From positions 248,001 through 312,000 of the forward strand of contig CAVZCC010000005.1 of NCBI GenBank assembly GCA_963773765.1: 64,000 bases of DNA, written 5' to 3'. Made by a program: the position numbers and the translations under genes. Shown here one piece after another: positions 59,361 through 64,000 of the stretch. The notes beneath the pieces were generated by a model that worked only from the letters and a program-made list of their open reading frames with translations, made no database searches and was not told the DNA's origin. The first letter of the stretch is position 1. The number at the start of each line of letters is the position of its first letter. Source of the stretch: CAVZCC01 sp963773765 (GTDB lineage Bacteria; Actinomycetota; Acidimicrobiia; Acidimicrobiales; Microtrichaceae).

Positions 59361-59754
59361 CGATCATCCTCAACAGAAGTGCGGGCGTTGCTACCTGCCT
59401 GGCTTCGTGGACCTGGACCAGGCCCGCTTCGGCGAGGTCGCCCACCAGGATCTGGGCCACCCCGAGGGGCACACCGACACGGGCCGCGACCTCCGCGACC
59501 GAGACGGGTGATGCGCACACCTCCACGATGGCGGCGTGCTCGAACTGCAGGTCACGGGCCGGAACGGATCCGGTGGACACCACCAGTGCCTCGACCCGCA
59601 TGTGGACCGTCGCATGTCGGGTCCGTCCACCGGTGATGACGAAGGGCCGGACCAGCTCGTCGTCGAAGCCGTCGTCGACCTCGTCGTCGACGCCGTCGTC
59701 CGGATCCGGGAACGCGACGGGACCGGAGGGCGGCGTCGGCTCCCATCCGGACAT
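59341..59754 (-). CDS. cvnC: CvnC-type DUF742 protein of the conservon
   Basis: Protein of 137 aa. The DUF742 signature LVRPFVITGGRTRHATVHMR is followed by VSVAEVAARVGVPLGVAQIL, a winged-helix-like segment, and LLLRMIDAVRAL. The N-terminus is acidic (DDGVDDEVDDGFDDE), longer than usual. It overlaps cvnD by 20 nt and follows cvnB by 29 nt. Confidence 0.9.
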   Translation of the reverse strand: MSGWEPTPPSGPVAFPDPDDGVDDEVDDGFDDELVRPFVITGGRTRHATVHMRVEALVVSTGSVPARDLQFEHAAIVEVCASPVSVAEVAARVGVPLGVAQILVGDLAEAGLVQVHEARQVATPALLLRMIDAVRAL

Positions 59755-59783
59755 GTGGTCGTTCCCCCCGATCAGGACGTCGG

Positions 59784-60212
59784 TCAGTGGACGGCCAGGA
59801 CGCTACGGAGACCGGCGCGCACCTGGGGGGTCAGGACGGAGCCGAACCGCTCCACCATCAGGGTCATCTCGTAGCCCACCAGTCCCACGTCCGCATCCTT
59901 GGTCGACAGGACCCCGAGTGCGCTGCCGTCGGAGATGGAGGCCACGAACAGGAAGCCCGTGCTCATCTCCACCATCACCTGGTCGACCTCGCCGTAACCG
60001 AAGCAGCGGGAGGCCCCGAGCGAGAGGCTGGTCAGTCCGGCGGCGATCGCCGCGAACTGGTCGGCCCGGGCCCGGTCCAGGTCGGTGGACATGGCCATGA
60101 GCAAACCGTCCGAGCTGACGCAGACGGCGTCACTCACGCCCGGCGTCTGCTCCACGAACCGCGACAGCAGCCACGGGATCTGTTGGACCTGCTCATTGAC
60201 ATCAGTGATCAC
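59784..60212 (-). CDS. cvnB: CvnB-type roadblock/LC7 protein of the conservon
   Basis: Roadblock-fold protein of 142 aa that binds the small GTPase. WLLSRFVEQTPGVSDAVCVS, SDGLLMAMSTDLDRARADQF, AAIAAGLTSLSLGASRCFG and LVGYEMTLMVERFGSVLTP are standard. The GTG at 60212 overlaps the cvnA stop (GTGA), and GGAGG lies 7 nt before it. Confidence 0.92.
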   Translation of the reverse strand: MITDVNEQVQQIPWLLSRFVEQTPGVSDAVCVSSDGLLMAMSTDLDRARADQFAAIAAGLTSLSLGASRCFGYGEVDQVMVEMSTGFLFVASISDGSALGVLSTKDADVGLVGYEMTLMVERFGSVLTPQVRAGLRSVLAVH

Positions 60213-63200
60213 GGGGAATCCTCCCAATCGGTCGCCGGAACGGCGTCTGTGTGCTGCATCGCGGCCGGCTCGCCCGGCCAGGCCGGCGGAGCCGGCGGCT
60301 GGTCGTCCACGGAGACGGCGGCGCCGTCGAGTCCGCGGTGTCGGCCGGTCTGGAACGACGAGAGCATGGAGCGCACCTCGTCGGGCGATCGTGTGCCCGT
60401 CGGAACGGGCTCGGGTGCCGGCTCACCCAGGGGGCTCTCCGCCAGGGAGGCGCCGGGGACACGCTTGATCAGGCCACCACCCAGGCCCCCGCCCAGGCCG
60501 GCGCCGTCGGCGGCCGGAGGGGCGATGTCGGGCTCGATCGGCATGAAGGCCTCGGCCTCCCTGGGGGCCAGGGGTGCGAACAGCGCGTCCGCCGCGGCGC
60601 TGGGCACCGGCGCGGACGGGTCCGCGGGCTCCGGGGACCACGCCGGTGCGGGCTCTGCCGGGTCCTGGACGGGCGCCGCCCAGGACTGCGCCGGAGCCGG
60701 GGCGGCAGGCTCCTCCACCGGGGCCGTCCACTCCTGCACCGGGACGGACCATGCCTGTTGCTCGACCGCGGGACCGGGAGGGGGAGGCGGGGCGCCCCCG
60801 TCCACCTCGGCCTCGACCTCGGAGGCACCGGAGGCGAGGTCCCCATCGACCGTCGGAGCGACCCACGGGTCGGGCCGACCCCAGGGATCGGACACCACGG
60901 GCTCGAACGGTGTCGACGCCTCGACGTCGTCCCACCGACCGGAGCCGTTCCCGTCGTCATCGACCTGCTCACCGCCCGGCGCGCCGGTCGCCAGCACATC
61001 GTCGGCCAGCACATCGGTCGCCAACCCGTCCTCGGCCAGCACATCGGTCGCCAACCCGTCCTCGGCCAGCCATCTCGCCAGCACATCGTCGACCAGCACA
61101 TCGGTCGACCAGCCGTCGTCGACCAGCACATCGTCGACCAGCACATCGTCGACCAACGCATCGTCGACCAGCACATCGGTCGCCAACCCGTCGTCGACCA
61201 GCGCATCATCGACCGGCGCATCGGTCGCGGGGTCGGGCAGCGCATCGGTCGCGGGGTCGGGCAGCGTCCAGGAGTCGGTCGCAACCGGCTCGGCACCGAC
61301 GGCGTCAGCCTCGATGGGGTCGGAGAACGCCGGATCAGGTGCGGCCCACGGCTCGGTGACGGCCGGGACCGGCAGCACCGGCTCGGGCACGGGCACCTCG
61401 GCGGAGGGGGACGGCCACAGTGAGGTCGGATCCGTGCCCTCCAGCCCGCTGGTGTCCAGGGCCGCCACGGCGGCGGCCGGGAGCGCCGGGAACTCGTCCG
61501 GCGGCGCGGCATCCTCGAAGGTGCCTGGCACGTTCCCCCACGCCGTGGGCTCCATCTCTGCGATGGTGGGCACCGGCTCCGCGAACGGGTCGGCGTCGGG
61601 ATCGATCACGGGCTCGGGCTGGACCGAACCGGCGGCGATGCCGGCACCGGGTGCGAAGGGCACCGGGCCCTGCTCACGCGCCGCCCGGGAGCCGGGAAGG
61701 GGCTGGGCGATGTTGGACCGGTCCGTGGCGCCCATGACGGCCGTCGCCGGCAGGCTGACCACCGCGGTGACGCCACGGCCACCGGTGCTGGGCTGCAACC
61801 TCACCAGCGCGCCGATCTTGGCGGCCAGCTTGGCGATCACGTACTGGCCCAGGTAACGGGTGGGCATGCCGTCCACCTCGTCCAACCCGGCCAGCCGGTG
61901 GTTGGCCGCCACGAGCTCCACGTCGGACATGCCCACGCCATGGTCGATCACTGCCAACTGGTAGCCGCCCTGGCCGAGCGATCGGCCGTCGATCTCCACC
62001 GTGGTGTCCGGCGGGGAGAACCCGAGCGCGTTCTCGATCAGCTCGGCCAGCAGGTGGACGAGGTCGATCACGACCGGTCCACCCAGGGTGGACCGGCCCA
62101 GGTGGCCCAGGCGGACCCGTTCGAAGTCCTCGACCTCGCTCATCGCGGCCCGCACGATCTCCGCCACCTCGGCCGGCTTGCGGCGACGGCGGGGCGTCTC
62201 CGACCCGGCCAGGATCAGCAGTGACTCGGCGTTCCGGCGCATGCGGCTGGCCAGGTGGTCCAGCTTGAAGAGGTGGTCCAGGAACGCGGGGTCCGTCTCC
62301 CGCTTCTCCAGGGACGAGATGAAGTCGAGCTGCCGGCCGAGCAGCGCCTGGTTGCGGCGACCCAGGTTGGTCAGCGCGTCACCCAGGTTGCGTCGCAGCA
62401 CCGCCTGCTCGCCGGCCAGGCGCAGGGCGGTCTCCTGCACGTCGTTGAACGCGGCCGCCACCTCCCGGACCTCGGACGCACCGGTGGCCCGGAGCGCCGG
62501 GAGGTGCACGTCGGTGTCCTCGCTCTGCTGGGCCCGCACCGCATCCGGGAGCCGGCTCAGCGCCACCTCCTCGGCCTGCGTGGCCAGCTCCTGGAGCGGC
62601 CGGGCGATGGAGCGCGTGGCGCTGCGCACCAGCAGCGCACTGATCAGCACCGTGGCGACCACGGCCAGGGCGGAGAGGATGAGGACCCGGCGGGCAGAGC
62701 CGGCCAGGTCGTCCACCGCGGCGACGGCCAACGTGGCGGCGTCGTCACGGAGCGACCGGAGCTCATCGACCCGGGCGTCCGCACCGGCCAGCCAGGCGGT
62801 GAGGTCCTCGGCCTCGACGGTGGAGAAGAACAGGGCGTCACGTCCGGTGCTGGCCGCGGCCAGCCCGTCGTTGATCCGGTCGATCCGGACCTGGAGGGCG
62901 GGAGTGGCAACCGCGGCGGCCTGCTCGGCCAGGATGCCCTGGCCGGACGCCAGCGCCGTGACGTCCTGGAACTGCTCGGGCACCAACGCCTGGTCGGCGG
63001 CCAGGCTGGTGATCAGGTCACGCTCGCGGGCGGCCGCCTCCTGGGCCTCGGCCAGGAAGTCGGTGGCGGCGGCGGGGGCGTCGTCGACGGAGTCACCGGG
63101 ATCGAACGATGCCCGGCTCAGGACCAGGAGGTCGTCGATGGCCGGGGAGTACCCGTCCACGGCCACGATGCCGCCGGTGCTGGTGGAGGCCAGGGCACTG

Positions 63201-63568
63201 GCACCCTCGGTCCGGGACAGCGCCCGCGTCGCCATGGCCTCCAGTGCACCGCCTTCGACCGCGGCCCGGCTGCGGACCTCCGCTGACGCCGCGTCCACCG
63301 CGGCGCGCGTCTCCGGGGTCACCGGCTGGTCCGCGGCCAGGAGCTGGCGTTCGGCCTGGAGCGCGTCGATCAGCTGGAAGGACGCCAGGCCGAGCTCGGC
63401 ACCGGACTTCAGGTCGGTCGCCTCGCGCGACTGTTGGACCGCATTGGTCACCTGGAACGCTGTCACGCCCAGGAGGCCAACGAGGGGGACGATGAGGAGC
63501 AGAGCAAGGCGGCTGCGGATCCGCATCCGTCCGCGCTGGTCCCGCTGGGTTGTCGGTCGCCGTGCCAT
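60209..63568 (-). CDS. cvnA: CvnA-type membrane histidine-kinase-like protein of the conservon
   Basis: Protein of 1119 aa. The N-terminal span (LALLLIVPLVGLLGVTAFQV) and a second span (VLILSALAVVATVLISALLV, about residue 305) bound an extracellular nitrate-sensor-like helical domain (SREATDLKSGAELGLASFQL; DALQAERQLLAADQP). A HAMP-like segment, a helical part (FKLDHLASRMRRNAESLLIL; H where kinases have the phospho-His region) and an HATPase domain follow (LAELIENALGFSPPDTTVEI, VIDHGVGMS, GLGQYVIAKLAAK-like). The last 480 residues are a Pro/Asp/Ala tail with tandem repeats, ending with a short conserved segment (LIKRVPGASL). The tail is longer than in typical CvnA. Whether it phosphorylates anything is unknown for the family. 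Confidence 0.9.
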   Translation of the reverse strand: MARRPTTQRDQRGRMRIRSRLALLLIVPLVGLLGVTAFQVTNAVQQSREATDLKSGAELGLASFQLIDALQAERQLLAADQPVTPETRAAVDAASAEVRSRAAVEGGALEAMATRALSRTEGASALASTSTGGIVAVDGYSPAIDDLLVLSRASFDPGDSVDDAPAAATDFLAEAQEAAARERDLITSLAADQALVPEQFQDVTALASGQGILAEQAAAVATPALQVRIDRINDGLAAASTGRDALFFSTVEAEDLTAWLAGADARVDELRSLRDDAATLAVAAVDDLAGSARRVLILSALAVVATVLISALLVRSATRSIARPLQELATQAEEVALSRLPDAVRAQQSEDTDVHLPALRATGASEVREVAAAFNDVQETALRLAGEQAVLRRNLGDALTNLGRRNQALLGRQLDFISSLEKRETDPAFLDHLFKLDHLASRMRRNAESLLILAGSETPRRRRKPAEVAEIVRAAMSEVEDFERVRLGHLGRSTLGGPVVIDLVHLLAELIENALGFSPPDTTVEIDGRSLGQGGYQLAVIDHGVGMSDVELVAANHRLAGLDEVDGMPTRYLGQYVIAKLAAKIGALVRLQPSTGGRGVTAVVSLPATAVMGATDRSNIAQPLPGSRAAREQGPVPFAPGAGIAAGSVQPEPVIDPDADPFAEPVPTIAEMEPTAWGNVPGTFEDAAPPDEFPALPAAAVAALDTSGLEGTDPTSLWPSPSAEVPVPEPVLPVPAVTEPWAAPDPAFSDPIEADAVGAEPVATDSWTLPDPATDALPDPATDAPVDDALVDDGLATDVLVDDALVDDVLVDDVLVDDGWSTDVLVDDVLARWLAEDGLATDVLAEDGLATDVLADDVLATGAPGGEQVDDDGNGSGRWDDVEASTPFEPVVSDPWGRPDPWVAPTVDGDLASGASEVEAEVDGGAPPPPPGPAVEQQAWSVPVQEWTAPVEEPAAPAPAQSWAAPVQDPAEPAPAWSPEPADPSAPVPSAAADALFAPLAPREAEAFMPIEPDIAPPAADGAGLGGGLGGGLIKRVPGASLAESPLGEPAPEPVPTGTRSPDEVRSMLSSFQTGRHRGLDGAAVSVDDQPPAPPAWPGEPAAMQHTDAVPATDWEDSP
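60985..61268 (-). repeat. Tandem coding repeats in the cvnA tail
   Basis: Units of 12-18 nt built on CGACCAGCACATCGT encode VLVDD, ALVDD and DGLATDVLAED blocks. They number about 16 and are imperfect. Repeat number could vary between strains and change tail length without breaking the frame when units are multiples of 3. Confidence 0.8.
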
Positions 63569-63756
63569 CAGTCCAGCGAATCGACCAGTCCGGGCGGCGG
63601 GTTGAGGAAAAAGGACCGGTTCCGGTACCGGTCCAGGGGTCGGCCGGCCCGGTCGGCCCGGCCCAGTGCCCCATCCGGACGGGGTTCCGGACCGGGTCGC
63701 GGTCCCCGGACGGCCGCCGGGCCGGGCTCCGGCCCGGCACGTAGCATGGGTGGTCC

Positions 63757-64000
63757 ATGGCCAAGCGAAAGCGGCGCTCCGCCGCACCACCTCCTCCTTC
63801 TCCCCCGGTCCGACCCGGCCTGGTCGGCCCCCTCCGCACCGTCCCCGCCGGCATCACCCGACCCGACTACGCGTTGACGGGCCAGCCGTCGGACCGGGCC
63901 TCACGGGCCATCCGGACCGACGACGAGATCCACGCCATGCGGGTGGCCGGCCGGGTGGCGGCCGATGCCCTGGTGGAGGTCGGGCGACACGTACGACCCG
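63757..64000 (+). CDS. map: Type I methionine aminopeptidase, N-terminal part (runs off the window)
   Basis: The first 81 residues of a MetAP1. The start MAKRKRRSAAPPPPSPPV and PGLVGPLRTVPAGITRPDYA form the N-terminal extension of the type 1c enzymes of actinobacteria, ahead of AIRTDDEIHAMRVAGRVAAD and the beginning of the catalytic domain (ALVEVGRHV). The metal ligands lie beyond the window end. ATG 63757 is used. It is divergent from cvnA, leaving a 188-nt shared promoter region. Confidence 0.9.
   Translation, partial: MAKRKRRSAAPPPPSPPVRPGLVGPLRTVPAGITRPDYALTGQPSDRASRAIRTDDEIHAMRVAGRVAADALVEVGRHVRP

Noticed and set aside
60985..61268. CRISPR or intergenic satellite
   Set aside because: Short imperfect units of coding length inside an open frame, encoding acidic pentapeptide-like repeats of cvnA.

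Overview
The window is about 64 kb of very GC-rich, densely packed bacterial DNA. GTG starts, 1-4 nt stop/start overlaps (GTGA, ATGA), three F420-type LLM oxidoreductases, a Cvn conservon (CvnA-D), LAXTG wall-sorting signals and many acyl-CoA, CaiB and MaoC genes point to Actinomycetota. The mix of catabolic genes looks most like Acidimicrobiia, but that rank is an inference from gene content. No phage, transposase, integrase, rRNA or CRISPR array was seen. No gene-free stretch exceeds 300 bases.

Layout. (1) 21-4841: two tandem modules on the minus strand. Each has a secreted LAFTG-anchored protein, a hairpin, and an ECF sigma factor fused to a zinc anti-sigma motif, a membrane span and an Ig-like outer domain; both secreted genes share a promoter-like motif at the same distance. 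(2) 4996-16554: mixed catabolism (SRPBCC, aldehyde dehydrogenase, amidohydrolase, SDR, EthD, LLM, isocitrate-lyase type), a cyclic-nucleotide-binding/YccF pair and an FTR1 iron permease behind an iron-box-like palindrome. (3) 16621-34745: acyl-CoA catabolism (thiolase plus HMG-CoA-synthase-like/OB protein, two acyl-CoA dehydrogenases, two MaoC-like hydratases, two CaiB transferases, a CoA ligase), three TetR regulators and an MFS pump. Five operons in regions 2-3 carry the same palindrome, CTGAYGNNNCGTCAG, just upstream, which suggests one regulon. (4) 35038-43135: multicopper oxidase, PhyH oxygenase, acyl-CoA synthetase, prepilin peptidase and an MBOAT/SGNH acetylation pair. (5) 43340-50398: a branched-chain amino-acid-type ABC transporter whose two permeases and two ATPases are one continuous polypeptide, preceded by its binding protein and a secreted protein. 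(6) 50517-58701: ODP-type di-iron protein, SnoaL protein, tRNA-Ala, a translin homologue, and a moaC/moaA/moeA/galU cluster with a GlpR-like membrane protein and a third LAXTG protein, then an FmdB protein behind a CIRCE-like element. (7) 58743-63568: conservon cvnABCD; the window ends in the start of map.

Nineteen apparent single-base frameshifts, nearly all +1, fall in nine otherwise intact conserved genes. I read them as sequence errors, and I give corrected protein lengths for those genes. All family names come from reading motifs by eye; no database search was possible.
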